The notes: generated by a model from the letters alone, not told the origin. Counted from the stretch's first letter, positions 23,895 through 32,087 are shown. The stretch: DNA of 39,112 nt from JANNBN01 sp031430595 (GCA_031430595.1 JANPBU010000048.1:1-39112); one strand, 5' to 3'. Numbers and translations: made by a program.

Positions 23895-24974
23895 ATGTCC
23901 ACCCAACCTGAAACCCCCGTGCGCTTAAGTGCTTACAGTCACGGGGCGGGTTGAGCCTGCAAACTCGGCGCTGCCGAGTTGACGCACGTGCTGCGTCGCT
24001 TACCCATACCTAAACATCCTGATTTGTTAGTCGGCACCACCTCTGGCGACGATGCTGCGGTGTGGCGCGTCGATGAACGCCGAGCATTGGTGGCCACGGT
24101 CGATGTGTTCACCCCAATTGTTGACGATGCGCGAACCTGGGGTGCAATCGCCGCGGCGAACTCGGCCAGCGACGTGTACGCCATGGGCGGGCAACCCCTC
24201 TTTGCCCTGAATATTGCGGGTTGGCCACGCGATGCCCTGTCACTCGATTTGTTAGCCGAGGTATTGGAAGGGGCGTCAGAGGTTGCCGAGCGAGGCCGAT
24301 GGCTTGTAGTAGGTGGCCATACGATTGACGCACCCGAACCGTTCTTCGGTCAAAGCGTCACAGGTGAAGTAGATCCGAATCAGATTATCAGTAACGACGC
24401 AGCCAAAGCCGGCCAGGTCATCATCCTCACCAAGGCAATCGGAACCGGCCTAGTCGCGACAGCTGCGAAACACTCGGAGTTGGCTGATGTTGCGCCGGGT
24501 GGCAAATTCCATGCTCTCTATACCGAGGCTGTTAACTCAATGCTTCGCCTCAACGCCGAAGCAGCAGCCGTTGCTGTTCGTTACGGCGTTCGAGCCGGTA
24601 CAGACATTACGGGGTTTGGGTTGCTTGGCCACCTCCATCGGCTTGCACTTTGTTGTGGGGTTAGTATTCGTCTGCACACAAACCAAATTCCGGTCTTTGA
24701 TTGTTTGTTTGATCTGGTCGATCGCGGGTTTGTACCAGGAGGAACCGGCCGAAATCTTGAAGACATCTACTCTTTTCTTGCTGGACCAATGCTGAACGAT
24801 GGTCGGTGGTTGAATGTACTTGCCGACCCCCAAACTTCCGGTGGTCTCGCCCTCTGCGTGCCCGAAGATAAAGCCGCCGATGCGTTGGCGGAGTTGCAGG
24901 GGCTCGGCCTTCCCGCAAAAATCATCGCAGAAATTGAACCGTCTCAAGCAGCCACAACGCTCATACTGGAGTAG
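23895..24974 (+). CDS. selD: Selenide, water dikinase (selenophosphate synthetase), selenocysteine-containing
   Basis: 359 residues if UGA at 23952-23954 is read as selenocysteine (residue 20). SelD makes selenophosphate from selenide and ATP, the Se donor for Sec-tRNA. From ATG 23895 the N-terminus is VRLSAYSHGAG-U-ACKLGAAEL, aligning with the E. coli SelD catalytic loop (SHGAGCGCK): Sec sits at the catalytic Cys position and the essential Lys (residue 23) is kept. The frame continues without break into TSGDDAAVW (ATP site), then GGHTIDAPEPFFG and ADPQTSGGL. A SECIS-like hairpin follows the UGA at 23962-23980. Calling the start after the UGA would delete the active site. A pseudouridine synthase gene follows 8 nt later. 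Confidence 0.94.
23962..23980 (+). promoter_or_regulatory. Bacterial SECIS element of selD
   Basis: An 8-bp perfect stem AACTCGGC / GCCGAGTT closes a GCT loop, starting 7 nt after the UGA and inside the coding region, as bacterial SelB-binding SECIS hairpins are. The loop has the G and U expected of bacterial SECIS apices, although it is very small. Confidence 0.72.
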
Positions 24975-24982
24975 AGCAACAA

Positions 24983-25570
24983 GTGACAACGATTTTGTTC
25001 AATAAGCCATTCGATGTGATCACGAGATTTACTGCCCCCGATAACGCGAAAGCCGACCAACTCACGTTGGCACATTTCATCAGCGATACCTCGGTATGGC
25101 CCGTGGGGCGCCTCGATCGAGACTCGGAAGGGTTACTGGTTCTCACGACCGATGCGAGGATTCGGGGCGGCCTTCTCGACCCATCCTTTGCTCATACGCG
25201 CGCTTATTGGGCCCAAGTTGAGCACGTTCCAACCAACGATGCGCTTGAGCAGCTCGAAAAAGGTGTGTCGCTCGACAATCGCCTCACGAGGCCCGCTCAG
25301 GCTCGACTGCTCGGCGCTCCCGCTGGGTTGTGGGAACGCACACCACCAATTCGTCATCGACTCTCGGTTCCAACGGCGTGGATCGAATTGAGCATTACCG
25401 AGGGCCGTAACCGTCAGGTCAGGCGAATGACAGCTGCAGTTGGACATCCGTGTCTGCGGCTTATCCGGGCATCGATCGGGGAAATTCGATTGGCTGGACT
25501 GGGGCTAGGGCCCGGTGAATGGCGGACGACCACACCCGAAGAACTTTCAGTACTGCGGTCAATGACGTAA
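24983..25570 (+). CDS. Pseudouridine synthase, RsuA/RluE family
   Basis: 195 residues, start GTG 24983. It has the short RluE-like architecture without an S4 domain: an N-terminal LFNKPFDVITRF, the catalytic motif WPVGRLDRDSEGLLVLTTD (Asp in GRLD), and the C-terminal RNRQVRRMTAAVGHPCLRLIRASIG. These enzymes isomerise a specific uridine in ribosomal RNA (RluE acts on 23S rRNA U2457 in E. coli); the target here is likely but not certain to be the same. It sits 8 nt after selD and 24 nt before gpx on the same strand, so it shares the selenium-locus transcript. Confidence 0.93.
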   Translation: MTTILFNKPFDVITRFTAPDNAKADQLTLAHFISDTSVWPVGRLDRDSEGLLVLTTDARIRGGLLDPSFAHTRAYWAQVEHVPTNDALEQLEKGVSLDNRLTRPAQARLLGAPAGLWERTPPIRHRLSVPTAWIELSITEGRNRQVRRMTAAVGHPCLRLIRASIGEIRLAGLGLGPGEWRTTTPEELSVLRSMT

Positions 25571-25582
25571 CTCACGGCAAGG

Positions 25583-25588
25583 TACGGT
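25583..25588 (+). promoter_or_regulatory. -10 element (TACGGT) for gpx
   Basis: TACGGT ends exactly 6 nt before the ATG at 25595. The intervening CAAGGG touches the start codon and is too close to act as a normal ribosome binding site, so a leaderless gpx transcript in addition to read-through is plausible. Confidence 0.4.
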
Positions 25589-25594
25589 CAAGGG

Positions 25595-26074
25595 ATGTCT
25601 ACATTCCATGACTTCAATATGACCTCGATCACCGGTGACCCGGTGGCTTTTTCGCAGTACGAAGGTAAGGTTTCGCTGATTGTAAACGTAGCGAGCGCCT
25701 GAGGGCTTACCCCCCAGTACGCAGGTCTGCGTGCGCTTCAAGAAACCAACAACGCTGCTGGCTTTAATGTTTTAGCGTTCCCTTGTAACCAATTTGGTGC
25801 CCAAGAGCCAGGTACCGATGCCGAAATTCTCGAGTTTGCGACAACGAAGTACGACGCCAATTTTCCGATGTTTCACAAGATCGATGTAAACGGTGACGAT
25901 TCGTGCGATCTATATCAGTGGCTTCGAACCGAACAGCCTGGCGCTGGCGAAACGAATGCGATCACCTGGAACTTCGAGAAGTTTCTTGTTGATCGAACCG
26001 GAACCGTCGTGGCCCGTTTCAGCCCAATGACGTCTCCGGAAGATATTGCTGCGGAGTTACCGAAGTACATGTAG
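25595..26074 (+). CDS. Glutathione peroxidase family selenoprotein (UGA-encoded Sec36)
   Basis: 159 residues if UGA at 25700-25702 is read as Sec. The order matches the GPx family exactly: NVASA-U36-GLTPQY is the catalytic loop (usually NVASxCG or NVASxUG), followed by LAFPCNQFGAQEPGT (catalytic Gln66), FPMFHKIDVNG and WNFEKFLVDRTG (Trp125-Asn126), completing the Sec-Gln-Trp-Asn tetrad. It reduces peroxides using a thiol; in a mycothiol-type organism thioredoxin or mycothiol is a likelier donor than glutathione. A 7-bp SECIS hairpin with a GGUC loop follows the UGA. The ATG at 25595 gives the normal family length. A conventional call would start at Met 25868 and lose the active site. Confidence 0.95.
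25717..25734 (+). promoter_or_regulatory. Bacterial SECIS element of gpx
   Basis: A stem GTACGCA / TGCGTGC (7 bp including one U-G pair) closes a GGTC loop, 14 nt after the UGA. The apex GCAGGTCTGC matches, from memory, the SelB-binding apex of the E. coli fdhF SECIS. Together with the aligned UGA this is strong evidence for selenocysteine insertion. Confidence 0.88.
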
Positions 26075-26091
26075 GTCGACGTCGCTTCTTC

Positions 26092-26141
26092 CGAGCGGGC
26101 ACTTTCGCTGGCTAAACCCAGCGTAAGTGCCCGCTCGTTTT
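26092..26141 (+). terminator. Strong intrinsic terminator after gpx
   Basis: A 13-bp perfect stem CGAGCGGGCACTT (26092-26104) / AAGTGCCCGCTCG (26125-26137), a T-T mismatch, then an inner 6-bp stem CGCTGG / CCAGCG with a 6-nt loop, followed by TTTT at 26138-26141. It ends the selD-pseudouridine synthase-gpx unit just before the SHMT-like gene. Confidence 0.92.
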
Positions 26142-26160
26142 GCTGTTGCATACTGGGATC

Positions 26161-27471
26161 ATGCATTCTGCTCGACCTTGGATCCCTTCCCCCGCCCAGG
26201 CTCGTGAGGCCGAAATTCTCACCTCGATCAACACAGCCGACCTCTCGCATATTGACATGGCGGTGCACGGGCTCATCGAACGCAATCGCCTCATCCACAA
26301 CGTTGAGTGCGTGAACCTCAATCCGGCAACAAATGTGATGAACCCACGGGCCGAAGCTGTGTTGGCGTCGGGACTAGGGGTTCGGCCTTCGCTTGGGTAC
26401 CCAGGTGAGAAGTACGAAATGGGCCTTGAAGCCATCGAGCAGATCGAGGTTATTGCGGCGAACCTGGCCTGCCAGGTGTTTAACTCCCGTTTTGCCGAGG
26501 TACGTGTTGGGTCGGGCGCACTCGCAAACCTCTATGCATTCATGGCGACATGTAAACCGGGCGATTCGATCATTGCTCCACCGCCTTCCATAGGTGGGCA
26601 TATCACTCACCACAACGCCGGTGCGGCCGGGCTATATGGCGTAACGATCCACTATGCGCCCGTTGATGCCAGCCGCTACACGATTGATGTGGACGGCCTC
26701 GAAGCGTTGGCACACAAGGTCAAACCGAAACTCATTACGATGGGCGCAAGCCTTAACCTGACCCCGCATCCCGTGGCAGAAGTGAAGGCAATCGCAAATG
26801 AAGTTGGGGCAAAGGTGCTGTTCGATGCGGCACACAATTGCGGCATGTTTGCCGGGAAGTCATGGCCAAACCCTCTCGATCTTGGCGCCGACCTCATGAC
26901 TATGAGCACATATAAAAGCCTTGGCGGCCCTCCAGGCGGGTTACTCGTTACCAACGACGCAGCCATGGCCGAGCGAGTCGACGCCATTGCTTATCCTGGC
27001 CTAACCGCCAACTTCGATGCGAGCAAAACAGCGGCACTCGCGCTTTCGCTGCTTGATTGGCTTGATACGGGTGGGCCTCGGTATGGGCAAGCCATGATCG
27101 ACACCGCACAAGCCCTGGCTGCTGGGCTTGCGAGCCGTGGGATTGATTTGTTCCAGACAGTAAGCGGACCTACCCTTTCGCATCAGTTCGCCGTGCAGGC
27201 CGACAATTTTGAGAATGGCGATGCCCATCAGGTTGCGGTTCGACTGCGAATGGCCAACATTTTGACGAGTGCGATCGGTCTACCAACCGTAAGCGGGCAG
27301 GGTATTCGCTTCGGCACACCAGAGATAGTGCGTTGGGGACTAGGGCCACAACATATGGACGAGCTAGCTGGCTACATAATTAGCGCACTCACGAATGACC
27401 CGTATACCGTCGCTCCACAGGTATCGACGTTCCGCCAGCAATTCACTACGCTCCACCACATTCGGGGCTAG
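26161..27471 (+). CDS. Serine hydroxymethyltransferase-like PLP enzyme
   Basis: 436 residues from ATG 26161. Fold type I PLP enzyme resembling GlyA: the folate/serine-site-like YPGEKYEMGLEAIEQIEVIAANLACQVF, GSGALANLYAFMA, the Asp of DAAHNCGMFAG (pairs with the PLP ring nitrogen), and the Schiff-base Lys in MSTYKSLGGPPGGLL, where GlyA has a THKTLRGPRGG motif. The replaced residues around the lysine suggest a specialised paralogue, perhaps an aldolase or hydroxymethyltransferase acting on another amino acid. It starts 20 nt after the terminator and its stop overlaps the converging tetR by 3 nt at CTAG. The exact reaction is not decided. Confidence 0.82.
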   Translation: MHSARPWIPSPAQAREAEILTSINTADLSHIDMAVHGLIERNRLIHNVECVNLNPATNVMNPRAEAVLASGLGVRPSLGYPGEKYEMGLEAIEQIEVIAANLACQVFNSRFAEVRVGSGALANLYAFMATCKPGDSIIAPPPSIGGHITHHNAGAAGLYGVTIHYAPVDASRYTIDVDGLEALAHKVKPKLITMGASLNLTPHPVAEVKAIANEVGAKVLFDAAHNCGMFAGKSWPNPLDLGADLMTMSTYKSLGGPPGGLLVTNDAAMAERVDAIAYPGLTANFDASKTAALALSLLDWLDTGGPRYGQAMIDTAQALAAGLASRGIDLFQTVSGPTLSHQFAVQADNFENGDAHQVAVRLRMANILTSAIGLPTVSGQGIRFGTPEIVRWGLGPQHMDELAGYIISALTNDPYTVAPQVSTFRQQFTTLHHIRG

Positions 27472-28187
27472 ATCGCAAGGCCGAGCATATCTTTGGCGAG
27501 TCGGTCAACTTCCAGGGCAAAGAAGGCGTCACCATCTTCAATGACGTTGTGGCGATGCCCGAACAGTTGGAAGCTGATCGAGCCGAAGAGATGCGTCCAG
27601 ACCATAAGCCCGCGGACCATCAGATCTAAGCCAAGCAAATCCACTTCCAGTCCGAGGGTCGAAGCGATCCGAGCAATTTCTGGTCGAAGTTTCACCGGTA
27701 CCTTCGGGTCAGGAAACGTGGTCGTTTTACGAACCTCAGCGAGGATGACCCCGAGGACTCTCGGCACCCGCGCCGCTGGTTCAACGGTGTCTTGCGGCGC
27801 AGCGTAACCAGGTACCGGCGAACCAAAAATGAGCGCATACTCGTGAGGGTTTGCGACCGCCCAATCTCGAACCGTGAAACACACGGCACGCCAACAGGTC
27901 AGCGGATCGCGATCAGCAACGGCACCGTAAGCCCGTTCCACCGACTCACCCATTGAGTTGTACGCATCAACGATGAGCTGAGTCAACAGATGATCGCGGC
28001 TCGGAAAGTAACGGTAAATCGCCGACGAAACCATGCCTGCATCGCGAGCGACCGCACGAAGCGACAACGAAGCAGCCCCCTGTGCCGCAAGATGACCTCT
28101 GGCGATACCCAACACTTCGGCCACGGTTTGTTGCCTCGCCCGAGCCCGCACACCGAGCACCGGTGTTTGTTTCAAGTCGTCTTTCAT
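27468..28187 (-). CDS. TetR family transcriptional regulator (WHG-type C-terminus)
   Basis: 239 residues. The N-terminal HTH is AARGHLAAQGAASLSLRAVARDAGMVSSAIYRYFPSRDHLLTQL (the string begins within the first helix). The C-terminal ligand domain contains VMTH-like GLMVWTHLFGSISFQLFG and is of the WHG type. It lies 55 nt downstream of the NAD(P)-binding reductase gene in the same direction, so both form one unit behind the twin palindromes at 29214-29281, its likely binding sites. This arrangement predicts autoregulated repression of the reductase operon and perhaps of ino1 on the other side. Confidence 0.93.
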   Translation of the reverse strand: MKDDLKQTPVLGVRARARQQTVAEVLGIARGHLAAQGAASLSLRAVARDAGMVSSAIYRYFPSRDHLLTQLIVDAYNSMGESVERAYGAVADRDPLTCWRAVCFTVRDWAVANPHEYALIFGSPVPGYAAPQDTVEPAARVPRVLGVILAEVRKTTTFPDPKVPVKLRPEIARIASTLGLEVDLLGLDLMVRGLMVWTHLFGSISFQLFGHRHNVIEDGDAFFALEVDRLAKDMLGLAI

Positions 28188-28242
28188 TGCCGACGTAGCT
28201 TCGCACGTGTTCGCTTTGCGGCGTGGTCACGAAGGCTACAAC

Positions 28243-29196
28243 TTAACGACTCGATGAAGAGCTTCGTTCCGTAAACCCTGCGACCGTCTCTTTTGCGGCA
28301 ACAGACAACTCGGTGGCTTCAAGACCAAACTCTGATGCGATGAGCGCCGCCGATGCAACAAAGTCATCGTCCCATTGGTAGCGGGTTTCCTTCAGTTCTC
28401 GAACCACCGGCATGAGCACACCGAGTGCTCGAAACACACCCCATGGAATAATCGAAATGTTCACTGATGGATGGCCAGCGGCCTTGCCGAAAGCAGTTGC
28501 TAATTCGCGCTGGGTGCAGGTGATCACCGGTGCAATAAGTGCTCGCCCTGCGGCAGCTGGATTCGTCGCAGCTATCGTAAGTGCACCAACCACATCAGGC
28601 ATATAGGAAAAGGAGTGTGATCGGTCGGGGTTTCCGAACAGTATGCCGCTCTTACCCTTGAGCATTCGAACCATGAAGCGTTCGCCCAAGGCCGCTTCTC
28701 GCACAGTCACACCAAAGAAGTCGCCGGCGCGCACTTCAGTAACGCTTAGTTTCCCGGCATGTTGAGCCGCAAGTGCGCTTTCCCACATTTCGAAACGCAC
28801 CCGCGCTTTCTTCCCAGCCGGTTTGAGCGGAAGGGCTTCAGTCATGACCCCCGAGTTTGGGCCGTATGCGTACAGATTTCCCATGATTACCAAATGCGCA
28901 CCGGTTTTTTCGGCTGCTGTCATGAGAGCGGTGTGTACCGGGGGCCAGTCGGTGACCCACCGGTGATACGGCGGATTCACTGCATTAATGATCGATTGAG
29001 CTCCTACCCCCGCCGCAGTAATTCGAGCCGCCCCTTCCGGAGTTGCGGCATCGGCTACCACAAGGGTAACGAGCGGATGGACCGGACCCGACCCTGAACG
29101 AGTAACGACCGTTACGCTGTCACCTCGTTCGGCAAGCGAGATGGCAACCCCTGACCCGACTGGTCCGGCACCGACAACAACATGATGATTCGACAT
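28243..29196 (-). CDS. NAD(P)-binding epimerase/reductase (atypical SDR)
   Basis: 317 residues from ATG 29196, with AAGGGG upstream on the minus strand. A Rossmann domain (VVVGAGPVGSGVAISLAERG) starts it, with a later VIMGNLYAYGP, the YAYG position typical of extended or atypical SDR epimerases, and the substrate lobe FSYMPDVVGAL. It resembles NAD-dependent epimerase/dehydratase family proteins that act on small metabolites. No substrate can be assigned. It is transcribed with the downstream tetR and divergently from ino1. Confidence 0.86.
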   Translation of the reverse strand: MSNHHVVVGAGPVGSGVAISLAERGDSVTVVTRSGSGPVHPLVTLVVADAATPEGAARITAAGVGAQSIINAVNPPYHRWVTDWPPVHTALMTAAEKTGAHLVIMGNLYAYGPNSGVMTEALPLKPAGKKARVRFEMWESALAAQHAGKLSVTEVRAGDFFGVTVREAALGERFMVRMLKGKSGILFGNPDRSHSFSYMPDVVGALTIAATNPAAAGRALIAPVITCTQRELATAFGKAAGHPSVNISIIPWGVFRALGVLMPVVRELKETRYQWDDDFVASAALIASEFGLEATELSVAAKETVAGFTERSSSSSR

Positions 29197-29213
29197 AACG
29201 ACCCCTTGAATAG

Positions 29214-29226
29214 AGAGCACTGCTCT
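29214..29226. promoter_or_regulatory. TetR-type operator O1
   Basis: AGAGCA-C-TGCTCT, a 6-bp perfect inverted repeat centred on 29220, 17 nt upstream of the reductase start in the divergent region with ino1. It shares its sequence with O2, whose centre is 53 bp away. Confidence 0.75.
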
Positions 29227-29264
29227 AGTACCGGATCAGTATTCACACAATGAGTTCACGAAGT

Positions 29265-29281
29265 CAAGAGCACTGCTCTTG
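29265..29281. promoter_or_regulatory. TetR-type operator O2
   Basis: CAAGAGCA-C-TGCTCTTG, an 8-bp perfect inverted repeat centred on 29273. It contains the same core as O1. The 53-bp separation is about five helical turns, placing both sites on one face of the DNA. Confidence 0.78.
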
Positions 29282-29395
29282 TATTTTGGAAATCCGCGCA
29301 GAGCGGAAATAGCCAACCCTGAACATTGAGTAAGTTGTGGGTCTGCTTGCCAAACTCAACGAGTCGCAACACCCTTCTCAAGGAGCACCTCCCAC

Positions 29396-30715
29396 ATGAC
29401 GCAATCCCCCGCAACTGTTCAGCCTGCCAGTGGCAAGCTCGGTGTTCTCATCGTCGGTCTTGGTGCCGTATCGAGCACCCTGATTGCAGGCGTTGAACTT
29501 GCTCGCAAGGGCCTTGCACCGCCAGTGGGTTCGTTGACCCAAATGGGAACCATTCGGCTAGGCAAACGTACCGACAACCGGTCGCCTCGAATCAACGACT
29601 TTGTGCCGCTTGCGCAACTTGACGACATTGTGTTCGGCTCTTGGGATCCATTTCCAGACGACGCCTACGTTGCGGCTTCTCGTGCCGGGGTACTTGAGAC
29701 GAAACATCTTGAGCCCGTGGCCGACGCGCTTCGATCGGTTGTTCCCATGTCGGCCGCTTTCGACCAGCACTATGTGAAGCGCCTTGACGGACCAAACACG
29801 AAGCCGCTCAACAAGCGCGCCATGCTCGACGGTATCCGTACCGACATTCAGCGCTTTGCTGAACGTGAGGGCGTTTCCCGAATGGTCATGATTTGGTGCG
29901 CTTCAACCGAGATCTTCCTCGAGCCTTCTGAGGTTCACGACAACATCGAAAACTTCGAAGCAGCGATCGATGCGAATGACCCTCAGATTGCACCTTCAAT
30001 GTTGTATGCGTACGCAGCACTTTTGGAAGGTGTTCCGTTCTGTAACGGTGCGCCGAACCTCACCGTCGACATTCCGGTTCTGCGAGATTACGCAACAGCC
30101 CACAAGATCCCGATTTCGGGTAAAGACTTTAAGACCGGCCAAACCCTGTTGAAAACCGTGCTTGCACCGATGTTGAAAGCTCGTCAGCTCGGCATTTCGG
30201 GCTGGTATTCCACGAACATTCTGGGTAACCGTGATGGCGAAGTACTCGACGATCCTGAATCGTTCAAGACCAAGGAAGAATCAAAGCTAGGTGTACTTGA
30301 GACCATCTTGAACCCGAGTGACAACACTGAGCTCTACGGAAACATTTTCCATAAGGTGAGCATCAATTACTACCCACCGCGTGGCGATAACAAGGAGGGC
30401 TGGGACAACATCGACATTTTCGGTTGGATGGGTTACCCCATGCAACTCAAAGTGAACTTCTTGTGCCGTGACTCGATTCTGGCCGCCCCGCTTGCGCTCG
30501 ACCTCGTGCTGTTTAGTGACTTGGCGATGCGTGCCGGTATGGGCGGCATTCAAGAGTGGTTGAGCTTCTATTACAAGGCCCCTCAGACTGCACCCGGCCT
30601 GTATCCCGAACACGATTTGTTCATCCAGCTCACCAAGCTCAAGAACACGCTGCGTTGGATGATGAACGAAGACCAGATCACCCACCTAGGCCTCGACTAC
30701 TACACCGAGGTCTAA
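29396..30715 (+). CDS. ino1: Inositol-3-phosphate (myo-inositol-1-phosphate) synthase
   Basis: 439 residues, matching longer bacterial Ino1 proteins. It converts glucose 6-phosphate to inositol phosphate with NAD+, feeding mycothiol and phosphatidylinositol synthesis. Motifs: the NAD fold LGVLIVGLGAVSSTLIAG, LTQMGTIRLGKR, VFGSWDPFPDDAY, PISGKDFKTGQTLLKTVLAPMLKAR and YYPPRGDNKEGWDNIDIFGW. AAGGAG lies about 11 nt before the ATG. The promoter region is shared with the TetR-controlled reductase operon. With the MDMPI protein it supports a mycothiol-using host. Confidence 0.96.
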   Translation: MTQSPATVQPASGKLGVLIVGLGAVSSTLIAGVELARKGLAPPVGSLTQMGTIRLGKRTDNRSPRINDFVPLAQLDDIVFGSWDPFPDDAYVAASRAGVLETKHLEPVADALRSVVPMSAAFDQHYVKRLDGPNTKPLNKRAMLDGIRTDIQRFAEREGVSRMVMIWCASTEIFLEPSEVHDNIENFEAAIDANDPQIAPSMLYAYAALLEGVPFCNGAPNLTVDIPVLRDYATAHKIPISGKDFKTGQTLLKTVLAPMLKARQLGISGWYSTNILGNRDGEVLDDPESFKTKEESKLGVLETILNPSDNTELYGNIFHKVSINYYPPRGDNKEGWDNIDIFGWMGYPMQLKVNFLCRDSILAAPLALDLVLFSDLAMRAGMGGIQEWLSFYYKAPQTAPGLYPEHDLFIQLTKLKNTLRWMMNEDQITHLGLDYYTEV

Positions 30716-30728
30716 GCGCTAGGGGCGG

Positions 30729-30734
30729 TAACGT
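30729..30734 (+). promoter_or_regulatory. -10 element (TAACGT) for threonine aldolase-like gene
   Basis: TAACGT ends 7 nt before the ATG at 30742, in the 26-nt gap after ino1; consistent with a leaderless transcript, weak on its own. Confidence 0.33.
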
Positions 30735-30741
30735 CATTGAC

Positions 30742-31833
30742 ATGATGCTCGCCGAACAGATTTCAGAATTGCTAGCCACCCTGCCAAAACCGGTGGGGTG
30801 GTTCGGTTCTGACAACCAATCAGGCGCGCATGGCGAGGTCGTCGACGCCATAACGGAGGCCAATGCCGGCTACGCCAGCGGATACGGGGGCGACCCATGG
30901 ACTGATCGTTGTAACGACTTGTTCCGCGACACGTTCGGGTCAGAAACCGAGACCTTTCTTACGTTCAACGGCACCGGGGCAAACGTTTTGGCACTGCAAG
31001 TTCTTCTTCCAAAGTACGGCGCAGTGATATGTGCCGCAGGTGCGCATATTGATGTCGACGAGACCGGTGCACCCGAACGAATACTCGGTGCGAAACTGAT
31101 TGCTCTGCCGACTAGTGATGGAAAGTTGCGGCCAGAACAAATCACCGAGTTTGCCCACTTCACCGACGTGCAACATCACGTTCAACCATCGGTAGTGTCG
31201 GTCACTCAATCAACCGAACTCGGCACGCTCTATACGGTCGACGAACTTGCTCAGTTGGCTTACGTTGCCCACGAAAACGGAATGCTTTTGCACGTTGACG
31301 GGGCCAGACTGTCGAATGCCGCCGCGGCGCTCGGCGTTTCCCTTAAAACGATCACGTTCGACGTAGGTGTCGATGCAGTCTCGTTTGGTGGAACAAAAAA
31401 CGGCATGCTCGGCGGTGAGGCCGTGGTGTTCAACAACCGGGTCACAGCCGGCGGAGCCACTTACCTCAGGAAGCAAGCCACACAACTTTCTTCGAAAATG
31501 CGATTCATAAGCGCGCAGTTCATCGCAATGCTGGAAAACGAGCTGTGGCTTCGCTCAGCTACCCACGCAAATGAAATGGCGACACTGCTTGATTCCCTCG
31601 TTCGAGATCAGCCTGGCGTCAGACTCGAACGACCCACGAAGGTCAACTCTCTGTTCCCGCTGTTACCGCAGGCCGCAATCGCCCCGCTTCAAGCATGGGT
31701 GCCGCATTACACGTGGAACGAACCCCTTAACCAGGTTCGTTGGGTGACCAGCTTTGACACAACCGCCGAAGACGTCACCAAATTCGCCGATGGGGTGGTC
31801 GCAGCCTGTGCCCTGACGACCCTACGTAGCTAA
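30742..31833 (+). CDS. Low-specificity L-threonine aldolase
   Basis: 363 residues from ATG 30742 (ATG 30745 is next). PLP fold type I enzyme splitting threonine or allo-threonine to glycine and acetaldehyde. Motifs: FGSDNQSGAHGEVVDAI, YGGDPWTDRCNDLF, FLTFNGTGANVLAL, HVDGARLSNAAAALGV (the PLP Asp), VSFGGTKNGMLGGEAVVF (Schiff-base Lys) and LRKQATQLSSKMRF. The length and order of motifs agree with the aldolase family. It follows ino1 by 26 nt on the same strand; the 3' end overlaps the decayed toxin gene on the other strand. Confidence 0.92.
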   Translation: MMLAEQISELLATLPKPVGWFGSDNQSGAHGEVVDAITEANAGYASGYGGDPWTDRCNDLFRDTFGSETETFLTFNGTGANVLALQVLLPKYGAVICAAGAHIDVDETGAPERILGAKLIALPTSDGKLRPEQITEFAHFTDVQHHVQPSVVSVTQSTELGTLYTVDELAQLAYVAHENGMLLHVDGARLSNAAAALGVSLKTITFDVGVDAVSFGGTKNGMLGGEAVVFNNRVTAGGATYLRKQATQLSSKMRFISAQFIAMLENELWLRSATHANEMATLLDSLVRDQPGVRLERPTKVNSLFPLLPQAAIAPLQAWVPHYTWNEPLNQVRWVTSFDTTAEDVTKFADGVVAACALTTLRS

Positions 31834-32087
31834 CACCTTGCGTCGATCGTCGAAACGCCATATCGGCTGATGGTGTCATCCCCGGTCAGCAAAGGCATAC
31901 TTGTTGTTATAGCTTGCGCAATCAAAAGGCGTCGAACGGATCGTTGTGAATCGGCGGCAATTTGGCCACTCTGATCACGTGTTCAAAGTCGATCATTCAG
32001 CATCAGGCTCCTGGCCGACGGCCCGAGTCGGTCATCATCGGCGGCCATCCAAAGCCAAGCATTGGTGTCAAGCAGTACCCGGGTCAT
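31830..32087 (-). pseudogene. VapC-type PIN-domain toxin remnant
   Basis: Read on the minus strand from ATG 32087, whose first bases overlap the antitoxin stop as ATGA: VLLDTNAWLWMAADDDRLGP then SARSLML, a PIN N-terminus with the first catalytic Asp, ending at a stop (31983-31985). The PIN C-terminus follows in pieces: IRVAKLPPIHNDPFD in the +1 frame, then RLLIAQAITTSMPLLTGDD and TISRYGV back in the first frame to a stop at 31830-31832. Compared with an intact VapC (about 130 residues), about 50 central residues are missing and the frame has shifted, so it is a dead toxin. Confidence 0.82.

Noticed and set aside
25595..25867. gpx as a pseudogene with a premature stop
   Set aside because: The stop is UGA exactly at the catalytic Cys/Sec position, flanking motifs are intact, and a SECIS hairpin follows; a nearby selD shows the same pattern.
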